DNA of 64,000 nt from Isoetes taiwanensis (lineage: Eukaryota; Streptophyta; Lycopodiopsida; Isoetales; Isoetaceae). The notes under the pieces are model-generated. The model was not told the origin of the DNA. It saw only the letters and a program-made list of their open reading frames with translations, and did no database searches. The position numbers were made by a program, and so were the translations under genes. Shown piece after piece: positions 11,585 through 22,943 of the stretch (positions are counted from its first letter, which is position 1; each line of letters opens with the position of its first letter). The stretch is from the NCBI GenBank assembly GCA_021234155.1, contig JAJEKV010000226.1, forward strand, positions 560,001 to 624,000, written 5' to 3'.

Positions 11585-12340
11585 TTGCATATGATCGTAA
11601 TCCAAGTGCAGGCGGTGTTAGTGAAAATGAAAATGAGGAGGACAAGAATTGTAGATATATCCCAACACCTACAAAAAATATTGAAAGCAACTGTTCCTGA
11701 GTCCTGTGTTGGACATGATAAACAGAACAGAAAAGCAGAGTGATGTAAAGCCAATGTGCAGAATGAAAGCAAAGATTTCTACTGAACGAGGTATTCCTTC
11801 AACCAATAGAAGAAACTGAACTAAGCACAGTTTCATTATATATGGACTTCCTATAAGTCCATATATATCTCAAATGCTCAGTGTGTAGAATAAAGGGTAT
11901 ATAGTACAACATAAATGGAGATGTGAGACAAACATCTAAAATTAATTCATTAGATATTATTTACAAACATATGGAGCATATAACATTATGACTAAATGTA
12001 CAGTAATGCAGCCTGAAATTAGGCGAGCGCCCAATTTTGAGTTACTTCTTTGCCGAATTAGTCGAATATATAACAAATAATTCTCAAGAGTCAGGTTTCT
12101 CTTCATCTGGCAGACCTTTTTCAGTTTCTTCAATCTATGCTTGAGCTTGCTGGGGGCGGCATCTTTCATATTTTCTATCATCTCCATGAATTTTTGGAAG
12201 TTCAGTGACTTATTTCACTCCTCTTCTACCTCACATGGAGCCGACTTCTCGAACTGTCAAGACTCTTGTAGCCATTAATTCAGCTTGATAATAAAAAGTT
12301 CAGTTAGAACAAAAGGTTATGACCCAAAAGGGCAAACTGG
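11585..12340. repeat. Repeat R, copy 1
   Basis: A block of about 750 bp, more than 90% alike by eye to 44900-45650 and 54815-55550. Plus-strand reading gives an acidic 'ENENEE' stretch and a basic 'KPMCR.KAKISTE' stretch in different frames. The minus strand has a Lys-rich open frame (12187-11957; 'KDAAPSKLKHRLKKLKKVC'). Each copy holds a 12-bp-arm palindrome (here about 11840-11868). The block may be a decayed host-gene or transposon fragment; I do not recognise the protein. Confidence 0.7.
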
Positions 12341-12344
12341 GCAT

Positions 12345-12780
12345 GGCAAAAAGTCCCCCCCAAGGGCCAAACTGGGCGGCGCCCAATTTTCCCTGGAGGA
12401 TGTTGCCTTGCACAGCAAAACATTTCCCCTCCAGGGCCAAACTCGGCGGGCGCCCAATTTGCCCCGGGATGTGTTGCTTTGAATGGCAAAACGTTTTTCC
12501 CCCAAGGCCAAACTGGGCGGGCGCCCAATTTGCCCTAGGAGGGTCTTGCCTTGCATGCCAAAAAGTTTTCCTCCAAGGGCCAAACTGGGCGGGCGTCCAA
12601 TTTGATCTGGGAGTTGTTGCTTTGCATAACAAAATGCTTTCACCCAAAAGCCAAATTCAGGGTCCCAATTTGCTTGGGAGGGGGTGTTAGCGTTGCATGG
12701 CAAAAAGCTTTCACCCAAGGGCCAAACTGGGTGGGCGCCCAATTTACCTTGGGAGTGTTGTCTTGCCCTGGGCGAGTCGT
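12345..12780. repeat. 70-72 bp minisatellite, six units
   Basis: The anchor 'ccaaactgggcgggcgccca' and variants begins near 12367, 12437, 12508, 12580, 12652 and 12722 (spacing 70, 71, 72, 72, 70). Each unit carries ggcgggcgcccaattt, then gcct/gctt-tgcatggcaaaa. Open frames on both strands run through it only because the period is often a multiple of three. A four-unit relative lies at 45650-45970. Confidence 0.9.
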
Positions 12781-12799
12781 CCAATGGCGTCAAATTTGG

Positions 12800-13745
12800 A
12801 GCACATTTGTATGAGATAAATTTGTATCTCGAGATAAAAAATGCCAAAAATGGAGTTTGGATGCACAAATTAGATCAAAAAATATATTCTGCCACCTCAA
12901 AGCCCCCCCAAATTGCGCCACCGGCCAATTTGAGCCAAATTTAGAGCCCATTTATGTAAATACTACATTGATTAGTTTTTATCAAAGCCCTGTGAACAAG
13001 CTTTCTAATGAGCTAAAGAACGCAAAAAATGCAGTCCGAGTGCAAAAGTTATGCCAAAAGTCCTATTCTGTCAGCCCGGAATTCCTCAAATTGGGTGGTC
13101 ACACAATTTGCAGTCAGGCTAATAGAATAGGCTTTTACATATAACTTTTAATTCTGGACATTATTTTTTATGTTCTTTATCTCTTTGGAAAGCTTGTTCA
13201 GAGAACTTTAATAAGCATATCAATCGGTATTTTATTTTTATTAAATGGTCCCCAAATTTGGCTCAAATTGGGGGGGGGGGCACTTAATTGAAGGGATTCG
13301 TGGTAGCAGATTAAACTTTTTGGCATAACTTTTACACCTGAACTTTATTTCTGGCATTTTTTAGCTCTTTGGAAAGCTTGTTCAGAGAGCTTTAATCAAG
13401 CATAATATTTAGATAAACAGGCGCCAAATTTGGCTTAAATTGGAACGCCCAATTTTAAAAGACAGGGATGGCAGATTTTTTTGACATAAATTGTGCATTT
13501 AGACTCCGTTTTTGGCATTTTCTATCTTGTTGGAAAGCTTATTCAGAGGGCTTTCATAAAGGGATTAATCAAGCATCTTTTTATCGCAATGGGCCCTTAA
13601 ATTGAGTTCAAATTGGACGGGCACCCAATTTGAGGATCTCAAGGGTGGCAATATAGGTTTCTCGACATAACTTTTAGTTTCGGATGTTTTTGGCGTGCTT
13701 TAGCTCCTTGGAATGTTCATTCAGAGTGCTTGAAGGATTTTTACA
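12800..13745. repeat. Decayed satellite-like array with an orientation switch
   Basis: A motif of the type 'cataacttttacacctgaac', then ggcattttttagctc, then ttggaaagcttgttcagag recurs in direct orientation with its 'ttgg' near 13185, 13369, 13530 and 13708 (spacing about 160-185 bp). Two earlier units, near 12830-12890 and 12985-13070, are the same motif inverted. A poly-G run sits at about 13270. No coding. Confidence 0.7.
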
Positions 13746-16580
13746 TTATCAAGTGTTCTCTACTGGTGGGCAACATGTTGGTAGGCAACTAATTCCATCC
13801 ATCCGAGCAAGGTTGTTGCAATATGGAAAACATATTTGGAGTAGGACTTCTAAGTGCAATTAGAAGTTTACAAAGAGCATTCAGGCTTCCAGATTTTGAA
13901 CGTAAAGATGAAGCATGTGCTGGAGGGAGAAGATGTGGTATCTTATTGATTTAGCTAATGAAGAAATGAGAGCAAGAACGAATGAGGTCATTATTGAGAG
14001 CACCATGCAACTGTGTTGCCCATTTTGGCAACATGGACCAGCATCTATGTATCAAAACCTTTGTTTCATCTATACTTCCTCTAAGGAAAAGTTCCAGGCT
14101 ATTGTGATCCCATTAGAGTTTGGAAGACATTTGACCAAGATTGGAAGGCATTGGGGATCTCCTATTATAGCCTAGTCTTTTCCTCGAGGTAAAGCACCTT
14201 TCTAGACACATTCCCATTTGTTTAACATTTTCCCTTTGATGTGAAGACCAGGCAAAGTCTATAGCAAGTTTATCAAGGAGCCACAAGGCATTTTACCAAA
14301 GTTCAACCTTATGAAGCTTACTTGAGTTGCATTAGTAGTTTTGAGGTCACACACATGAGAATGCCATCTTGGAAGTGAAATTTGCTCTTATTCTAGCCTT
14401 GAAGTTTGGAAGACCCTTATAAAAGTTTGGAAGACCCTAGGCTTTTGAGCAAACTTATTTTCACTATGAGGTATGATCTGAGCTTTAGAAATAATATGTG
14501 ATGAAATCAAGTGCTACAGAGGTACCCATTTTGTTCCCCATTCCATTCATCTTATATCCACCTTTTTTATATCCCAAGAGCCTTCAAAAACCTTTCTTTC
14601 ACCATTTTTTCCACCTTTGAGTCCTTTACTCATCATTCCACTACCCATTTTTTATTGGTCCTACCTTCATTTGAGAATTGCCCCCTAATGATCTTGAAAA
14701 CCAAAAAAAGCAAGAAAACTCTATTTTTCCCTTCATTTCATCTCCCTAAACCCTATCATAGCCTATTTGCACCATCTCCAAGTTGCAGTATCCATTGACC
14801 ATGGGTCAAAAGGGCAAAAATTGAAGTGTTTCAGCTCAACCTAAAATTTCTCTAGATGAAAAGCTTGGCAAAAAAGAGCTAATTTGGCTTTTCTAAATTT
14901 TGAAAAAACCCTTGGGAAGGCCTTCAAATTTGAATTCTTGGGATGCGTGCCACAAAAATAAAAAACCTATTCTAGCCTATCTACCCTATCTATTTCCACA
15001 TCATCCCTACATCGTTTCCACATCACCCCCTTTTTCATTCCCATTTCCACGTGGCGTAGGGGGGGCCGCACACACGGGCTGGTAGTCCCCTCTGGCACGC
15101 GAGTTTATTAAAGACGTCAGCATCATTTGTTATATACCAGAGCTGCCAGAACCATTTTAGCCTGTGGGATATATAGCATTCAAGAAATTTTTCGATGAAC
15201 CCTAAAAAATAGGGGAGACTGCTAAATCCGGCCAATTCGTGCCTAAATTTGATTGAATCCCGCCAATTTTCACCCGAAATTATCTCCTGAGCCTTTTCCG
15301 AGACCTTGGGGATCCTCTGTGGCACTTGATCCGATAGAAATTGCTCAAATTTGGCCTTAAATCACTCGGCCGAGCTAGCTTTTGGGAAGAACAATTCTTA
15401 AGCCAGCAATACAGATCAAATCAGAACGTCCCCTCAGAGATAGACCTCTGTGATCTTGGCGCATTCGATATTTTGATATTATCTTGTTCTGCTCTGTTCA
15501 AATTGTGTTCTATTCTGCTCGAAACTGAAGATCTACCATGGCGTGACTTGTTCGACATCAAAACGCTTCAACTGCAACTCAAATAATTACTTCATTTTGC
15601 TTCATTGGTAGCTTGAGGCTTTCTAGAAGCTCAGACTGCTCTGGAATTTGCTCTCAAGCATCATTATTTGGGTAATACCTTTTAATTCTATTGGACTTTT
15701 CTGTATTATCTTGCTATAATATATATTCTTTGCCTGGAAAATTATTGTCATCATTATTCATTTATCTTGTAAAATCTTGCATTGTTTGTTAAAGTTAAAA
15801 AACCAAAATACAAAGCCAAAATATTTACTTCAAGTTATATCCCATTCAGATAGTTATATTTCATCCTCATAAGGATCCTAGGAGCCTATACATCCAAAGA
15901 AAACATATAAAAAGATTTTTCTTCATAACTGTTACAGAGTTTGCCTTTTTCTTGAAGCTTTGTCTATTCTCAGAAAAACTAAAACATCTTTTTGCTATTT
16001 AAACCTTATGCACGTGATCTAGAGACTATTCTGAAGTTGCCTGCACAGATCCCAACCCAAAATTTCCTATCAAACTCCGTCTGCAAATTTTGTCTCTCTG
16101 TTTTGGCACTAGCCAACTTTTTGACCTGACTTTGACCTCGGTTTTCTTGACTTTCCTTAAACCAAATCAAGCCAAATTTTCACCAAGAGTTTCCTCTGCT
16201 ACCACCAACCAGATCTCAAAAATCTCAAAAGGTGTGTCTGCTAGGTCAGTTTTTGCTCTGACAGTTTTTTCAGTTTCAGGGACTCTAGTGATTTTGAAAG
16301 AACCAGCATTCCAAAATTACTTTTCTCGCTTCATATGTTAAGGATTGATCACCCTAAGTGATCTGGAGTCCTAACCACTTTGTTTAAGCTTCCTTTGAGG
16401 TTAGACTAAAATTCCAGGTTTTAGGCTAACAAACTGTGCTACATCAGAAGAAGGTTCCACTAGTAGAGGTTCAATTGCAAGAGGGAAGACTAGAGTTGTT
16501 ATTGCGAACATATTACCAAAATAATGGAAGCATAAGGAATAAGTAAGGGTAAGGTTAACTAAATAATTTTGATATGCATC
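13746..16580. other. Unassigned region
   Basis: An open frame at 13915-14175 (86 codons) has ordinary composition but no motif I recognise. 14176-16580 shows no supported gene: T-rich tracts near 14520-14800 and a GC-rich patch with CACGTGG near 15045-15110. No long terminal duplication was found. Confidence 0.4.
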
Positions 16581-16584
16581 TCCA

Positions 16585-16990
16585 AAACAGATGTTAGAGA
16601 ATGAACTAGAAGGTCAAAGTTTTATTAAAAAGGAAGACGTAAATGAATGCTTGCAGAGTTTTGATAATATTATTGCAGATTTGGAAGGTGCAAGTGCCTC
16701 ATACACTCAACAGCAGCATATACTGGCTATTTTTGGAGCAGTCTCAAGTCTTGATATATTGGCATGTTTATCAATCAGTATGATCATTTGGAAGTGAACT
16801 GCCCCATTTAGTCTAAAGCGATTAATATGGACATTATGCCTCGATGTGTTCGACATCAAAGGACACTTCCAGTTCTAGGGGAAATGAGAGGAGGAAGAGG
16901 TTTAGGTGTCGCATTGGGCGAGAAAGATGTAGAGGAAGAAATACTAATTTTGAGGCAAATCTGGCTAAGGAATAAAAACTCAAAGATATA
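16585..16990 (+). pseudogene. Copia gag relic
   Basis: The frame starting at 16591 reads 'FDNIIADLEGASASYTQQQ' followed by 'HILAIFGAVSS'. This matches in layout the gag of the Copia element further right ('FDNVIADLTAAGVPITNEYQVLSLARAFS'). In a shifted frame near 16833-16950 'YGHYASMC' and Arg-rich residues resemble the remains of a CCHC knuckle and basic tail. No LTR or pol is attached. Confidence 0.5.
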
Positions 16991-17774
16991 CGATATGGCA
17001 TTATTTTTCTTCAACTTTTATTGTCGTTCTTACAATTTCCAATTAAACCAAAATCCTAAATATACAATTTATGGTACATAAACCATCCAAAAGAACAGAG
17101 CTTGTAGAGTTATCAACTATTCTAGAATAATCAAAAGTACTCTGTGAGCATGTTTTTTCAAGATCACAAAAGCATATGTGCATCAGAAGGATATGGACCA
17201 TCAGGCTCCCATAGTCCGGTGGTGCTCTCAGGTAAAAGCACGTTGAAGTGGATCAAAATCGTGCATTTTTTCGCTACATTTTTATGCCACATTTGTAGTG
17301 CGCCGACGAGTTTTAGTACGAGCCAAAAGTTATGGAAGAGGTAGTTATAATGTTGGCAGGTTTAGGTTCATTAAGCAAATTCAAAAATTTATGCCATGTG
17401 TCCAAATACTTCGATCTTTCCCTCCCCCTCCTCTTGCTGCCGGATTGAGGAGAAAACACAAGAATTCATTTCCACAAGAATCCATGCACAAGAACCCGAA
17501 TTTATTGTACAATTGGATTCAAAACCAAACTCAATGCCATCGTACGTACTTATAAACAACTTTACAAACGTGCTAAACAATATGCTTCACCAGATGAGTT
17601 GAAGTTGGTTTGGAGGGGAAGAGTACTAAAAAATAACATGCTACAGGTGCATTATATAATTTGTGAACTCAATCTCTTTGGTAGTCTAATCTTAATGTCA
17701 TTGTTTCACATGGTGGAATTGGCAAAGATTATGCTCTAGATTCTCCCAGAATAAGTGTACGTGATGCGCACAAA
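16991..17774. other. Unassigned sequence left of LINE-1
   Basis: No gene recognised. The left end of LINE-1 is somewhere in or near this stretch, but no copy of the sequence following its poly(A) (44852 onward) was found here. Confidence 0.35.
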
Positions 17775-19826
17775 ATGGCTCGTGAGGGTGCTCTTTCGGC
17801 TCTTGAGAGTTTAGTTTTTTCGGTGCACCTCAATCCTTTAGTGTTGCCCAATATGTCTTCTAATGGCACGAGTGTGGCCACCTCAATTGAGACAGGAGCT
17901 CAATCTCTTTCCTCTTCTCAGTTACTTGCTCCAGTTTCTATTCCAACTGTAGTTGCTGCAGCTACAGTTCGCGTTGCTGCCCATACGTCTGGTGAGACTG
18001 AAAGCTGTGTTGAATATGTGTCATTGCGAAACTCTTCTGAGAGTGTCGCACCGCCAATGCACATTGGAGGTTCCTCGGATCAGGTGGTGTGCTCTGGCCA
18101 ATTAGCGCACTCGTTGGAGGTTCTGAGGTTCAAGCAAGACCCTTATTGTCTGCCGAAGTTGCTGCTGGGCTACTAGCTCCTCCAACACAGGTTGGAAGTC
18201 CCTCATATCAGTTCAGACCTCATGCGCCTGTAGAGTGCTCCTCTGGACAGGTTGCACCTAATAGTGTTGCACGGGCGGCACCTCCAACACAGGTTGGTTT
18301 GCAGGGACTACTCCTGGAGGTAGTGCTCAGATGGTGGTGCAACGTCCACAAACTGGTGTACGTCCAACACATGTTGGAGGTTCCTTAGGGAAGGAGGAGT
18401 TTCCCCCTCTTCCTCCACGGCAGCCTGGGGCGACATCCTCTTCCATCCCCCACGCTGCATCGGCCACACCTTGGAGATCATCTGACACAGTTGCTCGAGT
18501 TACAGGTCTGCGGTTCTCTGAGTGGCTTTGCAAGGGCCTGACGACTCCCGCCACCTCGGCTTGTTTCTTAGAGGCCATTGCCACCATGGTGGATAATAAC
18601 AGGAAAGAAGTTGTATCCTATCTCCAGCAATTGCAAGCCAAGCAAGACTCTATGGATGTCTAGCTCCCATCAGACGAATTCTTTTATGAGATTCAGGAGT
18701 GCAGGGCAACTTTTGAGCGTTTTGGGGCTCCAGTATTGCAGATTAGCCATGAGGATCATCGACGACATGTGGAGCAGTTGGTTGCGTGTTCCGTGGTCTG
18801 CCACTTCACTGGCCCTTTCTTGGATCCGGGCGTGGGATCTTGGTTGTGCAGGCACCTTCGCAAGCTATGGCTTCCTGCTTATCAATCTATCAAGCTTGTG
18901 GCAAAAGATCAACGTTGCTTTCTTATGTTTGAATCTCCTGAGCCAGCTGCTTAACTCATAGAATGAGGTGTTGATCCTCTCTGGAAACACTTCTTGCTCT
19001 ATCAACAGTATGTTCCTGGATCCTTTCCAGCTAAGCCAGATGCCTTACATGCCCCCTTACGGGTTTGCTATTAAAGATTTTCCTCCGAGTTCTGAGATTC
19101 CAAGTCATTTTTCGCCATTGCTAATGAGATTGACTCCATTTGCAACACTCCATAACCAATGGCATCACCAAGGTTTGTGTGACAAGGCCCATTCATCGTG
19201 TTTTGCCTCAAACAATTGTTGTCCAAAGCGGGCCCATTTTCTTTTCTCGCTTAAGCCGTCCTTGTTGAATGGTCCCGAAGCTAGCTCTCATGTTTCCCAA
19301 GCCCCTCTCTTTGCTCAATATCGCAGGGTTCACCAACAGGGTCCTCCATCTGCTCCTCCGGCACTCCATGCTCCTAGATCAGCTCCCACCTCAATGGATA
19401 TCTCTCACATCCCCTCAGGCCCCCGATCGCTCTTCCGTTGCAGCTCCCCACCTCGATCTCGGATCACCAAATGTTGAGACTGGCTGAAATCCAGAAATCG
19501 CAAGAGCAAATTGAAGAGGCTCATGGACAGTATATAGACATTGATCGGCGTGGCATCCACCGACCACCAAAACATCCACCGGCTCTTTGTCAACCACGAA
19601 AATCAGCTAAGGGATCTAATTCCTCTGCATCCCAGCCCTCAGTTCCTGCTTCAGTTAGCACTGCCCCTCCCATTGCATCCCACTGTGGTCGCTTTGATCC
19701 ACTTCAGTGGGCTGATTTGGTTGATGAGGTTACTGTCATGCCAGATGCCCAGGAAACATCCTCAAATTTCCTTGAGACACCAGTGGTCTCATCTGAATTG
19801 GCCCCATCACAAGATCAATGCAGTTA
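17775..19826 (+). pseudogene. LINE-1 ORF1 (RNA-binding protein), frame-broken
   Basis: Several frames join into a protein of about 650 residues. It has a Ser/Thr/Val-rich start (17775-18176), a Pro-rich part with 'GVRPTHVGGSLGKEEFPPLP' (18331 on), then a region near 18660-18960 with 'HEDHRRHVEQLVACSVVCHF'. The layout resembles the DUF4283-type fold of plant LINE ORF1 proteins. A Pro/Ser-rich end (19438-19826) stops at the tag overlapping the endonuclease start. ORF1 proteins coat element RNA. At least four frameshifts are present. Confidence 0.55.
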
Positions 19827-20541
19827 GTCTCATGGAATGTTCAAGAGGTAGCCTCCTCCCCCCTCAAGCGGAGTCGTATTTCTTTCTACTTATCTAGATT
19901 GGATGCTCAGTTTGTATGTCTTCAAGAGCACAAGTGTCGTAAGGGAGATGTATCAAAGCTTGCAGACATGATTGGTCATGAGTTCAATGTCCTTATCGCA
20001 AAGTGATTCTCGGCCAAGGTGTGGTCGTGATAGCATGGCTTCCTTCCTTGCCAGTCTTCTTTACTCAGGCTGATCGCTATGGTCGTTGGGCCCTAATCGT
20101 ATGGCAGGAACAAGGGGTTAAACATGGTCTAATTAATGTTTACGCCCACAACAGACCCCATCAGAGAGCTTCATTGTGGGCCTTATTGCGAGGGAAGATA
20201 CTCAGCTTGGGCTGCCACATTTCATGGCTTCTTGTTGGGGATCTTAATATGGTGGAAATGGAGTCTGATCGGTTGGGGGCGACCTCTACAGTGGTGTCTG
20301 GTTTTGAACGCCAGCAGTGGCTCCATCTACTCCATGACTGTAACCTCTCGGAGATTGATAGTGAAGGTGCCTTTACTTGGTGCAATGGTCAAGTTGGTGG
20401 GAGTCGCGCGAGCTCTCGGTTGGATAGAGCTTATTGGAATGTAGATGCAGTTGTGACACTTCCAGGTCTCTTTCGGTTTTGTCTCAGAGATAACTCAGTT
20501 TCAGACCACCATCCACAATTCATTTTAGACGAGCCCCTATA
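19819..20541 (+). pseudogene. LINE-1 ORF2, endonuclease domain
   Basis: The frame starts 'MQLVSWNVQEVASSP' (19819), the usual start of the exonuclease-endonuclease-phosphatase fold, and continues 'FVCLQEHKC' (catalytic Glu). After a frameshift near 20003 come 'LINVYAHNRP', 'LLVGDLNMV' (GDxN motif), 'FTWCNG' and 'SDHHPQFI' (the SDH catalytic motif, near 20503). This nuclease nicks the genomic target for target-primed reverse transcription. All core motifs are visible, but the domain is split by at least one shift. Confidence 0.8.
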
Positions 20542-20572
20542 GCAGCGACGGTCTGGAAGGACGTGTTTTCGC

Positions 20573-21959
20573 TTGAACATGAAGTTCTTAAAGGATGCTG
20601 ACTTTCAAGAAGGTTGCTGCCTTCAGCCAGCGTTGAGGCATGACTGGCATAGTGGATGCAATTGCAGCAGTCAAAGGTTTTGCCAAACAGTGGGGTCGAG
20701 AGTCTGCAGCCGCAGGTCGTGCTTTATTGGACACCTTGTATCAGGACCTGCTCTATTCTCGACAGGGACGTCTTCCAAGTGTTCATGATCGTGATATTTT
20801 GGCACAAATCCAAGCATTGGAGGAGGAGCAAATTCAGCAAGCAAAGACGAAGGCAGGTCTGCGGTGGTTTCATGATGGAGATCGTTGTACGGGCTTCTTT
20901 TTCCGTGCGGCTAAGAGGCGTGCATGACGTCGACCATGTCATTGCTTTTGCCGACTGGTTCGGTGCTAACAGAGCCGACTGAACTCAAGCAACATCTGCA
21001 TAACCACTTCCAGACATTTTTTGTTGAGAAACATCTTCCCTTTCAATCAGAAATGCAAGATATTGTTTTGTCTAGGATTTCCCCCATCATCTCTGGTGAG
21101 TAGCGCGAGTCAATAGAGGCGACTATGATAGCTGATGATTTAGGTTCGGCAGTCTTTGAACTGAAAAGAGGCAAATGCCCAGGTTTGGATGGTTTGCCAA
21201 TTGAGTTCTTCCAGGAGTATTGGGAATGGCTGGAGCCAGATGTGTATGATGCTTTTGCGACTTTCGACGGTCCACCGCTTTGGATAGAATTCTAAACACA
21301 AGTGCCATCTCACTTATCCCCAAGGTCAAGGATCCTCAGACTATTTCAGACTGGCGGCCCATCACCTTATTGTCATCCGTATATAAGATCTTCGCCAAGG
21401 CTTTTGCAGAGCAGTCAAGGACATCTTGGCAGAGTCCACCTCAACAACCCAGTCGGGTTTTCTTCTAAAACGATGCATTTTGAATAATGTTGCTGCTGCT
21501 TACGAGGGAATTTATTGGGCACATAAGCAAAAGCTTCCAGTTGTATACCTTAAGCTTGATTTTGCAAAGGCTTATGACAGTGTCAGCTAGGAATTCATGT
21601 GCCGATGCTTGCTAAGACTGGGATTTGGGGAACAATTCACATCAGATATTATGAAGCTGCATATCTCTGCTCGGGCGACTGTTATGTTCCATGGTGAGCC
21701 GTCAGATGCCTTTTCACTCGGTCGTGGTATTCGCCAGGGATGCCCTTTAGCACCATTGCTTTTCACAATTGTTGCAGAGGCTTTGTCGCAGTTATTCACC
21801 GTTGCAACCACAGAGGGACTTCTCCATGGTCTTGCAATGGTGGACGGCACACAAGAGGTTTGCAATCAATATGCAGACGATACGTTCCTCTTCCTAGTCG
21901 CTAATGCTGAGAATCTTGCTGCTGCGAAAATGCTCTTAGATACTTTTTCACTGGCTTCT
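20573..21959 (+). pseudogene. LINE-1 ORF2, reverse transcriptase, N-terminal and palm part
   Basis: Landmarks in order: 'GLRWFHDGDRCTGFFFR' (about 20856), 'KCPGLDGLPIEFFQEYW' (21174), 'SLIPKVKDPQTISDWRPI' (21310), 'VVYLKLDFAKAYDSVS' with the motif A Asp (21540), 'GRGIRQGCPLAPLLF' (21720) and 'NQYADDTFLFL' with the YADD catalytic pair (21867). It breaks off at 'LLDTFSLAS' (21959) where the retroposon is inserted, and resumes as 'VLVGWQKC' at 43390. Frameshifts and stops occur, many next to CAG/CTG. Confidence 0.85.
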
Positions 21960-22359
21960 TTTCTTTTCTTTTTTTTTTTGAGAGAAAGGAATTTTTATAT
22001 TATAATAATAAGAGGTACAATGCTTCATACTCATGGAGGATTACTACAGGAGTAACCTCAACATCTTCGTCCTCTACTAAGCAGAAGCTATTAGTTACAG
22101 AAACTTATTAGATGCTTATAAGAAGCATACTAATAAAACTGTGTAAGATGTCCTTGAAGCTCTTGTATTTCTCCCACTTAGTAACCAGATAATGTGCATA
22201 ATACAATGGCAAACCCTGCAAGGCTCCCGAAAGAAGAAACTGAAGTAGCAAAATTATAAGGATCTTCCAAAGTAATGATAACTGAGAAGAGGTATTTGCC
22301 TTTGCAGGTACAAAGTTAGCTACATCTTTATATGATAGCTTCAAATTGTAATGATGCTC
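21960..22359 (-). mobile_element. Poly(A) retroposon inserted in LINE-1, 3' part
   Basis: Read on the minus strand this is the 3' end of a retroposed sequence: a short frame ending 'KWEKYKSFKDILHSFISMLLISI', an untranslated stretch, 'aaaaattcctttctctc' and a poly(A) (T-run at about 21966-21978). It abuts the 15-bp target duplication 21945-21959. The remainder lies beyond the Copia insertion (27961-29042 and its copies). Without the Copia insert the retroposon is about 1.5 kb. Confidence 0.75.
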
Positions 22360-22919
22360 TGTTGTCAGAAAATCATGTCATGATATGGTGCCATCGAGTA
22401 TACCTGGAACTTATAGAAGACTGGCATAAGGTTGGGACAAAGAATAAGTTCAATGGTTGAAATGTTTTCAATGGTTGAAGGGCATTTAATCTTAATGGTT
22501 TAAAAGCCCTTTATTCTTAACGGGATTTAACCTGCATGGTAATAGAGAAACATTTGACCAGTCTATTTTAAGCTGGTCTCGATTATTCGAGCCAGCACAG
22601 TTAGGATCCGATCGGTACTGCTACACCGACGGACTGCTAAGCTTTTAATCTGTACCTGCAGATTGGTCCGGCATTCTCTTGTGCCGGATCCGACCTAATA
22701 CAAACAAGAAGGTTTGCTCAATATTATGTCTTAGAACAATGTGAATAGTCGAATGGAGAAAAGCCATTGCTACAGTAAATTACTATGATTGTTCTAATGG
22801 TTATGTAATTATTTGTTCAATGAATAGCAACGAGAACAAGTGCTAAATATAAAGCTTTGATAATATGTATTGACATTGGAAATGCAATGATGGACTGATG
22901 TTGATTGTTTCTAACTTCA
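22360..22919 (+). repeat. 5' LTR, Copia copy A
   Basis: 560 bp, TG...CA. Differs from the 3' LTRs at four shared positions (for example ttagaac against ttaaaac). Contains a hairpin tccggca/tgccgga near 22667-22688. Confidence 0.95.
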
Positions 22920-22921
22920 TT

Positions 22922-22933
22922 TGGTATCAGAGC
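22922..22933 (+). promoter_or_regulatory. Primer-binding site, initiator tRNA-Met
   Basis: TGGTATCAGAGC, complementary to the 3' end of plant initiator tRNA-Met, two bases after the LTR. The same site is at 30106-30117 and 37277-37288. Confidence 0.95.
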
Positions 22934-22943
22934 TAAATTCATC

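Noticed and set aside
12300-12870. Overlapping 80-180 codon frames on both strands
   Set aside because: They are translations of the 70-bp minisatellite; no domain is present.
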